Below, piece after piece: positions 1 to 7,944 of a DNA stretch of 64,000 nucleotides. The notes under the pieces were generated by a model. The model had not been told where the DNA came from and did no database searches. It saw only the letters and a list, made by a program, of their open reading frames with translations. A program made the position numbers and the translations under genes. This stretch comes from Shewanella denitrificans OS217 (GTDB taxonomy: Bacteria > Pseudomonadota > Gammaproteobacteria > Enterobacterales > Shewanellaceae): NCBI RefSeq assembly GCF_000013765.1, contig NC_007954.1:1054001-1118000 (forward strand). The letters run 5' to 3'. Every line of letters starts with the position of its first letter. Position 1 is the stretch's first letter.

Positions 1-1
1 C

Positions 2-1126
2 ATTCCAGCGTTATTGCTGTGTTATTTCTTACCGTCACTGCTCAACACCTTCGGTATCGTCGATGGCCATACTTCACAGCTGTATTTTGTCGCCTCGCGC
101 TACTTGCTGCCAGCTTGTCTAGTCTTGCTTATCTTAAGTGTGGACTTAAAAGCCATTCTAAATTTAGGCCCTAAAGCCATCATAATGTTCTTAACCGGTA
201 CCTTAGGTATTGTCATAGGCGGGCCTATCGCCATATTGGCTGTGTCTGTTATCGACCCAAGTTTACTTGGCAATAACGGCCCGGATGCGGTTTGGCGCGG
301 CATGACAACCCTAGCGGGAAGCTGGATTGGCGGCGGTGCTAACCAAGCGGCGATGAAAGAAATCTATGAAGTAGGCGGCGATATCTTCTCAGTCATGGTG
401 ACTGTGGATGTGATTGTGGCCAATATCTGGATGGCGGTGCTGTTGTTTATGGCTTCTAAGGCCAAGGAAATCGATGCCAGAACCGGCGCCGACACCAGCG
501 CGATTGAAGTGTTAAAGCAGAAGGTTGAGAAATATCAGGCCGAAAATGCCCGTATTCCCACTCTGCGCGACCTTATGATGATAGTGGCCGTGGGCTTTGG
601 TATCACAGGTTTAGCCCACTTCGCCGCAGATTTCCTCGCGCCATTTTTTGCCACTAACTACCCTTGGACGGCCGATTACAGCCTAACCTCAAACTTCTTC
701 TGGTTAGTGGTTATCGTGACGACTGTCGGTCTTGGACTATCCTTTAGCCCAGTACGTCATTTAGAAGCCGCGGGCGCCTCAAAGGTTGCCACCGCATTTT
801 TGTACATTTTGGTGGCCACCATTGGTCTGCACATGGATATCAGCAAGATTGCCGAAACGCCATTATATTTCCTTGTGGGCATAGTGTGGATGTTAGTGCA
901 TGCGGGCTTGATGTTGCTGGTGGCTAAACTTATTCGCGCCCCCTTGTTTTACATGGCGGTGGGCAGTCAGGCCAATGTCGGCGGCGCTGCATCGGCCCCT
1001 GTTGTTGCCGCAGCCTTTCATCCGGCATTAGCCCCTGTTGGCGTGCTACTCGCGGTATTTGGTTATGCATTAGGGACTTACATGGCATGGCTATGTGGTC
1101 AGTTATTACAAGCTGTTGCAGCTTAA
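2..1126 (+). CDS. DUF819 family membrane protein (5' truncated)
   Basis: This gene is cut by the left window edge. The reading frame is open from base 2, and the residues before the first TTG at 14 continue a hydrophobic helix, so the true start lies outside. About 374 residues are visible, with roughly ten membrane segments, glycine-rich stretches (for example GGGANQAAMKE near residue 108) and a soluble charged linker around residues 155-180. This matches the DUF819 (YjcL-like) family of integral membrane proteins, whose substrate is not known. It ends 12 bases before kdsA and may be cotranscribed with it. The family call rests on overall composition and motif layout. Confidence 0.8.
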   Translation: MPALLLCYFLPSLLNTFGIVDGHTSQLYFVASRYLLPACLVLLILSVDLKAILNLGPKAIIMFLTGTLGIVIGGPIAILAVSVIDPSLLGNNGPDAVWRGMTTLAGSWIGGGANQAAMKEIYEVGGDIFSVMVTVDVIVANIWMAVLLFMASKAKEIDARTGADTSAIEVLKQKVEKYQAENARIPTLRDLMMIVAVGFGITGLAHFAADFLAPFFATNYPWTADYSLTSNFFWLVVIVTTVGLGLSFSPVRHLEAAGASKVATAFLYILVATIGLHMDISKIAETPLYFLVGIVWMLVHAGLMLLVAKLIRAPLFYMAVGSQANVGGAASAPVVAAAFHPALAPVGVLLAVFGYALGTYMAWLCGQLLQAVAA

Positions 1127-1138
1127 GGACGGTTCAAC

Positions 1139-1999
1139 ATGGATCAAAAAATGATTAACTTAGCCACTGAAGCTGGCGCTATCGAAATCGCTAACGATAA
1201 GCCCTTCGTGCTGTTTGGTGGCATGAATGTGCTCGAGTCTCGAGATCTTGCCATGTCAATCGCCGAGCATTATGTGGAAGTGACCCAAAAGCTGGGTATT
1301 CCTTATGTCTTTAAGGCCTCTTTTGATAAAGCTAACCGCTCATCGGTGAACTCCTACCGTGGTCCTGGTATGGAAGAAGGCCTTAAAATCTTCGAGGAAA
1401 TTAAGCGCACCTTTAATGTGCCCTTGATAACCGATGTCCATGAAGTGCACCAATGTGCCCCAGTGGCAGAAGTGGTTGATATCATTCAATTGCCGGCATT
1501 TTTGGCTCGTCAAACTGACTTAGTGGTGGCCATGGCTAAAACTGGCGCCATCATCAATGTGAAGAAGCCGCAGTTCCTTGCGCCCCATGAGATGCGCCAC
1601 ATAGTGACTAAGTTTAATGAAGCGGGTAACGACAAGATTATCCTCTGTGAGCGTGGTTCAAGCTTTGGTTACAACAACTTAGTGGTGGACATGCTGGGCA
1701 TGGATGACATGAAAAAAACCGGTTATCCAGTGATTTTCGATGCCACCCACGCGCTGCAACGTCCAGGCGGGCGCGCAGATTCAGCCGGTGGACGCCGCGC
1801 TCAGGCAACCGAGCTTGCAAGAAGTGGTATGGCTTTGGGTATTGCGGGACTCTTTATCGAAGCGCACCCGGATCCCGATAACGCTAAGTGCGATGGCCCT
1901 TGTGCGCTTCCGCTGCATCAGCTCGAAAACTACCTCAAGCAGATGAAAGCGGTCGATGATTTGGTTAAATCATTCGCGCCCATCGACACCAGTAAATAA
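1139..1999 (+). CDS. kdsA: 2-dehydro-3-deoxyphosphooctonate aldolase (KDO-8-P synthase)
   Basis: KdsA condenses phosphoenolpyruvate with arabinose-5-phosphate to give KDO-8-phosphate, the committed step to the KDO of lipopolysaccharide inner core, in the cytoplasm. The 286-residue protein is close to the usual length and reads colinearly with the Escherichia coli enzyme. Landmarks are FGGMNVLES (residues 26-34), KASFDKANRSS, DVHE, LPAFLARQTDLV, KKPQF, and IEAHPDP near residue 240. Asn30 occupies the position that distinguishes metal-independent from metal-dependent (Cys) enzymes, so this should be the metal-independent class. The ATG follows GGAC with modest ribosome-binding strength. A strong terminator follows. 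Confidence 0.97.
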   Translation: MDQKMINLATEAGAIEIANDKPFVLFGGMNVLESRDLAMSIAEHYVEVTQKLGIPYVFKASFDKANRSSVNSYRGPGMEEGLKIFEEIKRTFNVPLITDVHEVHQCAPVAEVVDIIQLPAFLARQTDLVVAMAKTGAIINVKKPQFLAPHEMRHIVTKFNEAGNDKIILCERGSSFGYNNLVVDMLGMDDMKKTGYPVIFDATHALQRPGGRADSAGGRRAQATELARSGMALGIAGLFIEAHPDPDNAKCDGPCALPLHQLENYLKQMKAVDDLVKSFAPIDTSK

Positions 2000-2048
2000 A
2001 CCAAGGCATTCGCCATAAGGCGTCTGCATTGTCAGGTTTAATATCAAA

Positions 2049-2082
2049 AGCCCTGAGTTGGAAGCAACTCGGGGCTTTTTTA
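2049..2082 (+). terminator. Rho-independent terminator after kdsA
   Basis: An 11-12 bp GC-rich hairpin (agccctgagttg paired with caactcggggct, one mismatch, loop gaag) is followed by a run of T. It ends the kdsA transcript and argues against the longer upstream start of the next reading frame, which would run through it. Confidence 0.9.
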
Positions 2083-2265
2083 TGTCATAAAGTAATGAAA
2101 AGTCATAGAGTTTTTCACACCACTCCATATTTGTTCCGAGTGCTCATTGTGAGCCAGTATGTTAGGGTTTCTGCAACAATCAGTTATCTTGCTCGCCCAG
2201 TCTCACTATTCATTTCAGCGGGACTGATTAGGGCTCAAGTGCATACAAGAATGAGAATAAGCAAA

Positions 2266-2775
2266 ATGAGCATAATCACAGAAACAACTAGGTTGGTCAT
2301 CCGCGAATTTACTCGGGAGGATGCTCAAGCAGTGTATGACTTTAATGCGCCAGAAGCCGTCAACCGATACACGGGTGATGTGGGTTGCTGTAATAGCCTC
2401 GAAGATGCCTTAAGCATAATAGAAAACATTTGGCTGACAGAATATGCGCAGTTCGGTTTCGGCCGCTGGGCTGTGGTGTTAAAAGAGACGGGGAAGGTAA
2501 TAGGTTTTTGCGGCTTTAAACATGAGCCGCGCCTTATGGGCGTCGATATTGGCTACCGCTTTCATCCAGACTATTGGGGGCAGGGCATAGCGACTGAGGC
2601 GAATCTGGCGTGTTTCGCGTATGCACGCACTAATATGGCGTTGGTTGAAGTCTTCGGTGAAGTTGTAACGGAAAATATTGACTCAATAAAGGTGATTAAA
2701 AAATTGGGGATGGAGTTTGTTAAGCAATATCAGCAAGATGGCTATAACATAGCCCAGTACAAGGTGCTGTTATAG
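2266..2775 (+). CDS. GNAT family N-acetyltransferase (RimJ/RimL-like)
   Basis: The product is a 169-residue acetyltransferase of the RimL type, which moves an acetyl group from acetyl-CoA to an amine; the substrate is unknown. It opens with the typical TTRLVIREFTREDA strand-helix, has GYRFHPDYWGQGIATEA as the acetyl-CoA-binding loop (R/Q-x-x-G-x-G/A type), and NIDSIKVIKKLGMEF near the C-terminus. The frame is open back to 2029, but that stretch overlaps the kdsA terminator and has no family resemblance, so I take the ATG at 2266; 2251 is an alternative. No strong ribosome-binding site is visible for either. It appears monocistronic. Confidence 0.82.
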   Translation: MSIITETTRLVIREFTREDAQAVYDFNAPEAVNRYTGDVGCCNSLEDALSIIENIWLTEYAQFGFGRWAVVLKETGKVIGFCGFKHEPRLMGVDIGYRFHPDYWGQGIATEANLACFAYARTNMALVEVFGEVVTENIDSIKVIKKLGMEFVKQYQQDGYNIAQYKVLL

Positions 2776-2939
2776 CACAGCGTTTATAATCAGTGTCAGC
2801 CGTAAATTCAGTGGCTAATTGCGCTTAACCCATTGTAATTAATCGCGAAATACATATGGTCGTTAGTTGGTTACATGTGGCTGGTCAAGATTACTTTTGT
2901 AAAACTAGCGAGAATTTCATTAATAATATCAATTAAGGC

Positions 2940-2967
2940 TTTACAATATCCTAGACTGATGTAGTAT
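2940..2967 (+). promoter_or_regulatory. Probable sigma-70 promoter of the cold-shock gene
   Basis: A tttaca (2940-2945) and a tagtat (2962-2967) are separated by 16 bases. Transcription from here would give a leader of about 180 bases before the cold-shock ATG at 3154, the length range typical of cold-inducible csp mRNAs. The rest of the 2776-3153 gap holds no other gene except the short leader frame listed next. Confidence 0.45.
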
Positions 2968-2996
2968 ATGCCTTGCTCTGGCATACAGAGTTATTA

Positions 2997-3143
2997 ATGA
3001 ACATCAAAAGTAAAAGTAAAGCCTCAGAATCTGCGTTAACGTTGTTATCTTCTGTGTTTCCCTTAGCTTTCATCGTCACATTTAATAATTCAAGCTTCAG
3101 TGCATCGCATTTCGCGGTAGATTTATTAACTTTAATTATATAG
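2997..3143 (+). CDS. 48-codon leader reading frame upstream of csp
   Basis: An ATG frame of 48 codons fills most of the cold-shock leader. Its TAG stop at 3141-3143 overlaps the AGGGGA ribosome-binding site of the csp gene at 3154. The predicted peptide starts MNIKSKSKASESAL and has a hydrophobic middle (SSVFPLAFIVTF). There is no convincing ribosome-binding site before its ATG, so it may not be translated. If it is, terminating ribosomes would sit on the csp initiation region. I know of no homologue. Confidence 0.25.
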   Translation: MNIKSKSKASESALTLLSSVFPLAFIVTFNNSSFSASHFAVDLLTLII

Positions 3144-3153
3144 GGGACATAAC

Positions 3154-3366
3154 ATGTCTAACAAAACAACTGGTCTAGTAAAATGGTTTAACGAAGATAA
3201 AGGTTTCGGATTCATCACTCCAGACAATGGCGGCGCTGACGTATTCGTACATTTCCGTTCAATCACTTCAGAAGGTTTCAAAACTTTAGCTGAAGGTCAA
3301 AAAGTTTCTTTCGAAGTAGAGCAGGGCCAAAAAGGTCCTCAAGCAGCTAACGTTTCTGCTATCTAA
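3154..3366 (+). CDS. Cold-shock protein, CspA family
   Basis: The product is a 70-residue single cold-shock domain, an RNA/ssDNA-binding protein thought to act as an RNA chaperone. The RNP1 motif KGFGFI is at residues 16-21 and RNP2 VFVHF at 30-34; the aromatic W11 and the closing QGPQAANV-type end fit the family. The ribosome-binding site AGGGGA lies about 8 bases before the ATG. Codon use is strongly biased (repeated GGT, GAA, TTC), as for a highly expressed gene. Which csp paralogue it is cannot be decided from one window. Confidence 0.95.
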   Translation: MSNKTTGLVKWFNEDKGFGFITPDNGGADVFVHFRSITSEGFKTLAEGQKVSFEVEQGQKGPQAANVSAI

Positions 3367-3383
3367 TCTAACTTTGTTAGAAT

Positions 3384-3419
3384 GACGCAAATGGTTCACG
3401 CCGTTTGCGTCTTTTTTTT
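3384..3419 (+). terminator. Rho-independent terminator after csp
   Basis: The 8 bp stem gacgcaaa (3384-3391) pairs with tttgcgtc (3404-3411), followed by eight T. Confidence 0.9.
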
Positions 3420-3569
3420 GCCTGTAATTTGATAAAAATAACCCCACAGCTTGCTCTACAGCACCACCTTCTAGCGCAATAGCTTGATACAATATCCTCG
3501 CTCCAAAGCCTCAACAATTACGTCCCCAATTCCAAAAGTTTATATTTTAATTGGCTAACTCATTGATAC

Positions 3570-4253
3570 TTACAATGCAAAGACACTCTTGATGTCTTGT
3601 CCTTGTTTTAGTTTTTCTAAATTTTCATAGAGAGTGGCTTTATCGACCGGCTCCACTAGCACTCTGGCAGCTTTATAGCTGGCAATGGAAAATTCGAATG
3701 GATTGCTCTTAACAGTATTGATTTGATCAACAGACAGTTGGATATTTTCTAAAAGATAAGGCTCCCTGAAATCAACTAACAGCGCGACTCCTTCATTAAA
3801 CCAAATCGGCACATTTAACAGGTGATTTAACCAACCCACTCTATGGTGGACTTCAGCATGGGTATATTCGTGGGCAATCACATCAATATTCTGCCCTTTG
3901 GGACCCAAAATAAGGCATTGGCCCAGAGGCGTCAGCAAGGCTTTGCCAAAGGGGTTAGCGCCAAAATCAGCGGCTTCAATGTCATTTGCTGCAATAACCA
4001 CTTTAGGGTTAGCAATCATATTGCCAAACGTCTGGTTAACTCGACGTTTCCCCAGCTCAATCACTGTAAGTAGCTTTTCGTTTTGCTCACTACTAAAAGC
4101 GTTGCTAGCGAACACATTCGGCGCTATTTCTGAATATTCGGCATGTTTAGCATATTCAATGAGTTCACAAGCCAAGGCATGACGCTGAGTGACACCAAAG
4201 ACAATGACCACTGCACTAAGCAAACAGAGTAACAACACACTTAACTTGGACAC
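3570..4253 (-). CDS. Exported or membrane-anchored zinc-metalloprotease-like protein
   Basis: The 227-residue protein has an N-terminal hydrophobic segment (signal peptide or anchor, about residues 4-22) and the zinc motif HEYTH at about 128-132. A second motif, WFNEG, follows about 20 residues later, so His, His and Glu154 could be the three zinc ligands of a gluzincin-type peptidase. I prefer the GTG start at 4253 because AAGGAGG sits 4-5 bases before it; an ATG at 4280 lies upstream of that site. The family has no name I can assign. It stands alone on the minus strand, converging on the csp gene. The substrate is unknown. Confidence 0.7.
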   Translation of the reverse strand: MSKLSVLLLCLLSAVVIVFGVTQRHALACELIEYAKHAEYSEIAPNVFASNAFSSEQNEKLLTVIELGKRRVNQTFGNMIANPKVVIAANDIEAADFGANPFGKALLTPLGQCLILGPKGQNIDVIAHEYTHAEVHHRVGWLNHLLNVPIWFNEGVALLVDFREPYLLENIQLSVDQINTVKSNPFEFSIASYKAARVLVEPVDKATLYENLEKLKQGQDIKSVFAL

Positions 4254-4656
4254 AAAACCTCCTTGCTTCTGAAAAATCATATTTAAACGCCCACTTTACA
4301 TCTCAATCCCATACATTTTCGAGTTACAAACAATAATCACAAGCCAAAAACTTCAAGCTTTTAGAACAGCTGGCACGTTTAAGTTATTCAAGCTGTGTTG
4401 GGCTTTTGAATTAAAATCAAAATCAAGGTCGTGAGCTTCCAGCCCTCAGTTATTTTATAAAGAGTGGTCAAGGAGGACTGCTCGTCCTAGTCCACCTTAG
4501 CAATCCCTGACTCTAGCTCATAAGCTAGTCGTAATCGAGCATTCGCCCTGGCAGGCTCTCGCCTTCTAGAGTAAAGAGTTTTCAACGGCCTCAATGAAGT
4601 GTTTGCTTTTAATGTGTTACTGTCCGATTTTTTTACAATGGCTGGCATGGTTAAGC
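4254..4656. other. Intergenic region without a gene
   Basis: No credible reading frame is seen. The only structure noted is a small inverted repeat (ctagct at 4513-4518 with agctag at 4523-4528). The region separates the SIR2-type gene from the protease-like gene and should hold the promoter of the latter, but I see no clear boxes. Confidence 0.5.
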
Positions 4657-5961
4657 TCACTGTGTCATGACTTCTTTAGCGTCATCACTTGGGCTTTCGT
4701 TCTTATAAAACTCTCGAATCATAACTCTATTTTCATAGGTTAAATCGTTCCAATGAGTTTTCCATGTTTGAAAGGCATCCCATGAGCAGCCGTAGTACTT
4801 GATTTTAGACATATTTCCAAATGAGGTCTTTACTGCGTCCAAGTATGTTTTTTCTAGTAAAGTGTTCTTCATATCCATAATTGACCCCAAATGAATGAGC
4901 CAACTAGCTAAATGGTCGTATTGAACCCATGCCCCATTTTCACTTGTAAAATCATTTTTCCTTTGAAGAATATCCTTGATAAATTTAATAACCTTTGAAT
5001 GGGATGCTAGTATTCCATTAGATGACAAGGTAGCAATTATTTCAAAGAATGAGTTATATGATTTAAGGTATTCATCCGTATATTTCTCACTCCCATCTAA
5101 TACTGATATTAGTAGCTTCTTTGAATCAGAAACACAGTCTTCGATAGCTTTGTGTTTTTGTAATAAAGTTGCAAAAAAATTATCTATATTTGTATTATCA
5201 ATAACTCTCAACCCATAGCTTTTATCGTAATAATCTTTCACATGCTTATCGACTGGTGAACGAGATAAATAAAATAGATGTTGCCTGTTAATGTCGTGAG
5301 CTCTATTTGCTCTTAAATTATTAAGAATAGATTTGAAATTAATATCAGCTAGAGAGTAACCAATAATAACCGTTGTGTTTTCTTCAATTAAGGTTTGAAC
5401 CTTTTTTGAAAAATAATCTGGTTTATTAATAAATTTAAAGTAATCATCGGCCGTGACGACCATATTTTTAGGAAACTTAACGGAGCCATGGATATGATAT
5501 ACCTGAACACCAATTGGCTGTCTGTTCACTGGATAGCCAATTGCATAGGATGTAGCCTTATCCAAACCAAGTAATTCATTCTCAATCAACAGGTCATAAT
5601 TCGTTGTTATGAACTTCAAATCATTAAACCTATTTACAAAACTTTTTACTTTATCTGCTTTGTCTGAGAGTTTTACTTTTTTGATTATTTTAGCTAATTC
5701 AGTATGTAAGCATTTCCCTTCAGAATGCATTTTTACTTGAATTATACTTGCACATTCTTCTAACGGCATTATTGGCTTGTCATCAGGGAATAATTGTTCT
5801 AATAGTTTATTTCCTCCTTCAATTTCATTTACACTCTTCTTAAGTAAATCTAGCCAGTTAGGGGCTTTTTGGGCTGTTATATGCATTGAGAAACCTGTCC
5901 CAACAAAAAAGCACAATGATTTTGACTCTAGTGCATAAGCTAATTCGAAATATGGTTCCAA
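4657..5961 (-). CDS. Stand-alone SIR2-domain protein (possible NAD-consuming defence effector)
   Basis: The 434-residue protein carries a SIR2-type Rossmann domain in its first 240 residues: nucleotide loop GTGFS (21-25), TTNYD (119-123), HIHGS (156-160) and GYSLADINF (201-209). By position, Asn121 and His158 match the catalytic pair of bacterial SIR2 NADases. The C-terminal 190 residues are alpha-helical with no domain I recognise. The start is a TTG with a strong AGAGGTGG just upstream. Base composition is clearly more AT-rich than the neighbouring pnt and cys genes, suggesting recent transfer. Stand-alone SIR2 proteins of this layout are often anti-phage NAD-depletion effectors; that role here is inference. 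No partner gene adjoins it. Confidence 0.8.
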   Translation of the reverse strand: MEPYFELAYALESKSLCFFVGTGFSMHITAQKAPNWLDLLKKSVNEIEGGNKLLEQLFPDDKPIMPLEECASIIQVKMHSEGKCLHTELAKIIKKVKLSDKADKVKSFVNRFNDLKFITTNYDLLIENELLGLDKATSYAIGYPVNRQPIGVQVYHIHGSVKFPKNMVVTADDYFKFINKPDYFSKKVQTLIEENTTVIIGYSLADINFKSILNNLRANRAHDINRQHLFYLSRSPVDKHVKDYYDKSYGLRVIDNTNIDNFFATLLQKHKAIEDCVSDSKKLLISVLDGSEKYTDEYLKSYNSFFEIIATLSSNGILASHSKVIKFIKDILQRKNDFTSENGAWVQYDHLASWLIHLGSIMDMKNTLLEKTYLDAVKTSFGNMSKIKYYGCSWDAFQTWKTHWNDLTYENRVMIREFYKNESPSDDAKEVMTQ

Positions 5962-6189
5962 TTGCCACCTCTTTAACTATAAACATACGAGTCTAGGCCT
6001 ATAACCTTTGTATTATGTGCATGCTCGTTCTTATCTAAATAATAAGTACGTCTAAATATTGGTTGCTCTAGTTTAAACCATGTTTCATCCAAATCACTGA
6101 TACTACTTGCTAAAAATGTTGTACTCAAGAGTTAATGCTGCTCCCAAATGGTTTAATCTTGAAAGTTAAAAGGCAACACAGGATCCAAT

Positions 6190-6330
6190 AAGGTGAACCC
6201 TGATGCTTCGCGAAACGACCATTCGCCCCATGGACGGGGCGGTTGAGCATCCACGGATGGACTTGCTGCGTGTCGATAAGAGAAGTGTCATGGCGAGCCT
6301 GTATGCCATGTTTTTCAGCCAGCTATTAAA
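6190..6330 (+). repeat. Structured dispersed repeat, copy A (head part)
   Basis: This is an isolated copy of the repeat also found at about 51.64-52.03, 53.53-53.98 and 54.27-54.43 kb. It shares the aggtgaacc start, the hairpin cgcccc (6224-6229) / ggggcg (6236-6241) around the loop atggac, then gagcatcc and cttgctgcgtgtcg. The hairpin arms differ from the other copies but still pair. It lies in the 5962-6448 gap, between the SIR2 gene and pntB. The rest of that gap (5962-6189) should hold the SIR2 promoter and shows nothing else. Confidence 0.75.
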
Positions 6331-6344
6331 CAAATTTAAAGAAA

Positions 6345-6366
6345 AAGCCCTGCGTTAACAGGGCTT
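6345..6366 (-). terminator. Terminator of pntAB
   Basis: An 8 bp perfect stem (aagccctg with cagggctt, loop cgttaa) is followed on the minus strand by TTTTTCTTT. It lies about 80 bases beyond the pntB stop. Confidence 0.85.
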
Positions 6367-6448
6367 GGTATTGCTAATGTTTTCTTAAGGCTACTTTTAC
6401 TTGCCGTCGCTCTTTCAGCCAGCGTCTAGCTGCTAAGCCTCTAGCAGT

Positions 6449-7933
6449 TTAAAGATGTGCCAAGATTTGATTAACTGACTCTTTAGCATCGCCAAATAGC
6501 ATTTGGGTGTTGTCTTTAAAGAACAAAGGGTTTTGCACGCCGGCATAACCTGTGTTCATGGAGCGCTTAAAGCCGATCACGGTTTGGGCTTTCCAGACTT
6601 CTAATACTGGCATGCCAGCAATCGGACTCCCAGGGTCTTCCATGGCGGCAGGATTCACAGTGTCGTTAGCGCCGATAACAAGCACCACGTCTGTGTCACT
6701 GAAATCTTCGTTGATTTCATCCATCTCCAGCACTATGTCATAGGGCACTTTGGCCTCAGCCAACAGCACGTTCATGTGGCCAGGCAGACGCCCAGCAACA
6801 GGGTGGATGCCAAAGCGCACCTTGATACCCATGGCGCGAAGCTTGCGGGTAATTTCAGCCACCGGATACTGAGCCTGTGCGACCGCCATGCCATAGCCTG
6901 GGGTAATAACCACAGAATCTGCGTGTTTGAGCAAATCAGCCACATCTTCGGCGTTAGTTTCGCGGTATTCGCCCATTTCATCGCTTGCCGTACTGGCAAC
7001 GCCATCACTGCCAAAGCCGCCAGCTATCACTGAAATAAACGAGCGGTTCATCGCCTTACACATGATGTAAGATAAAATCGCGCCGGATGAGCCTACGAGT
7101 GCACCCACAACAATCAGCAAGTCGTTTGATAGCATAAAACCTGCCGCCGCTGCCGCCCAACCCGAATAGGAGTTGAGCATCGACACCACTACTGGCATGT
7201 CTGCGCCGCCTATGCTGGCCACTAAATGCCAGCCAAAGGCGAGTGCAATTAAGGTCATTATGATAAGCGGAATTAATGCACCGCCTGCTTGTACAAACAT
7301 GAGCATTAAGCCAATAGAGACCAGTACCGCCAGCAAGTTAAGCTTATGTCTGTGGGGCAACGCCAAGGCTTTAGAGGACAACCTGCCATTAAGCTTGCCA
7401 AAGGCGACGATGGAGCCAGTAAAGGTCACAGCGCCAATGAAGATGCCTAAAAACACTTCCACCAAATGGATATTGAGCATGGCACCTTCTAAGTGCAGCC
7501 CTTTATCTTGAGTACTGACTTCCATAAAGGCTGCTTTGGCGCTCTCTAAAGTCGTGGATAAATCCTCCCCCAATACCAGTACGATTTCATTCACAGCCTG
7601 TGGATGAAGGTCGATAAAGCTGTTAAAGCCCACCAGCACGGCGGCAAGGCCGACGAAGCTGTGTAAAATGGCCACAAGCTCTGGCATCTGGGTCATTTCA
7701 ACTTTTAGGGCTAAGCGAATACCTATGGCAGCGCCTATGACCATAGCTAGAATAATCCAAGCCACCCCTGTGGTGCTTGGGTTTAAAATGGTGGCGCCAA
7801 GAGCAACCGCCATACCTATAATGCCAAACCAATTACCTCGTTTGGCGGTTTCTTGTTTCGATAAGCCCGCCAGGCTTAAAATAAAAAACACGGCGGCGAT
7901 GATGTACGATGCGCTTACTAATCCTTGAGACAC
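6449..7933 (-). CDS. pntB: NAD(P) transhydrogenase subunit beta
   Basis: PntB is the NADP(H)-binding and membrane half of the proton-translocating transhydrogenase, which uses the proton gradient to make NADPH from NADH and NADP+. The 494-residue protein has about nine membrane helices in the first 270 residues, then the soluble domain III with ITPGYGMAVAQAQ (NADP-binding Rossmann loop), GIHPVAGRLPGHMNV, VIGANDTVNP and the C-terminal GFKRSMNTGYAGVQNPLF. It is longer than the 462-residue E. coli protein. It lies 11 bases after pntA in the same direction, so the two form an operon. Confidence 0.97.
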   Translation of the reverse strand: MSQGLVSASYIIAAVFFILSLAGLSKQETAKRGNWFGIIGMAVALGATILNPSTTGVAWIILAMVIGAAIGIRLALKVEMTQMPELVAILHSFVGLAAVLVGFNSFIDLHPQAVNEIVLVLGEDLSTTLESAKAAFMEVSTQDKGLHLEGAMLNIHLVEVFLGIFIGAVTFTGSIVAFGKLNGRLSSKALALPHRHKLNLLAVLVSIGLMLMFVQAGGALIPLIIMTLIALAFGWHLVASIGGADMPVVVSMLNSYSGWAAAAAGFMLSNDLLIVVGALVGSSGAILSYIMCKAMNRSFISVIAGGFGSDGVASTASDEMGEYRETNAEDVADLLKHADSVVITPGYGMAVAQAQYPVAEITRKLRAMGIKVRFGIHPVAGRLPGHMNVLLAEAKVPYDIVLEMDEINEDFSDTDVVLVIGANDTVNPAAMEDPGSPIAGMPVLEVWKAQTVIGFKRSMNTGYAGVQNPLFFKDNTQMLFGDAKESVNQILAHL

Positions 7934-7944
7934 GATACGACCCC

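Noticed and set aside
2029..2265. N-terminal extension of the GNAT acetyltransferase frame
   Set aside because: It would be translated through the kdsA terminator and has no similarity to the family.
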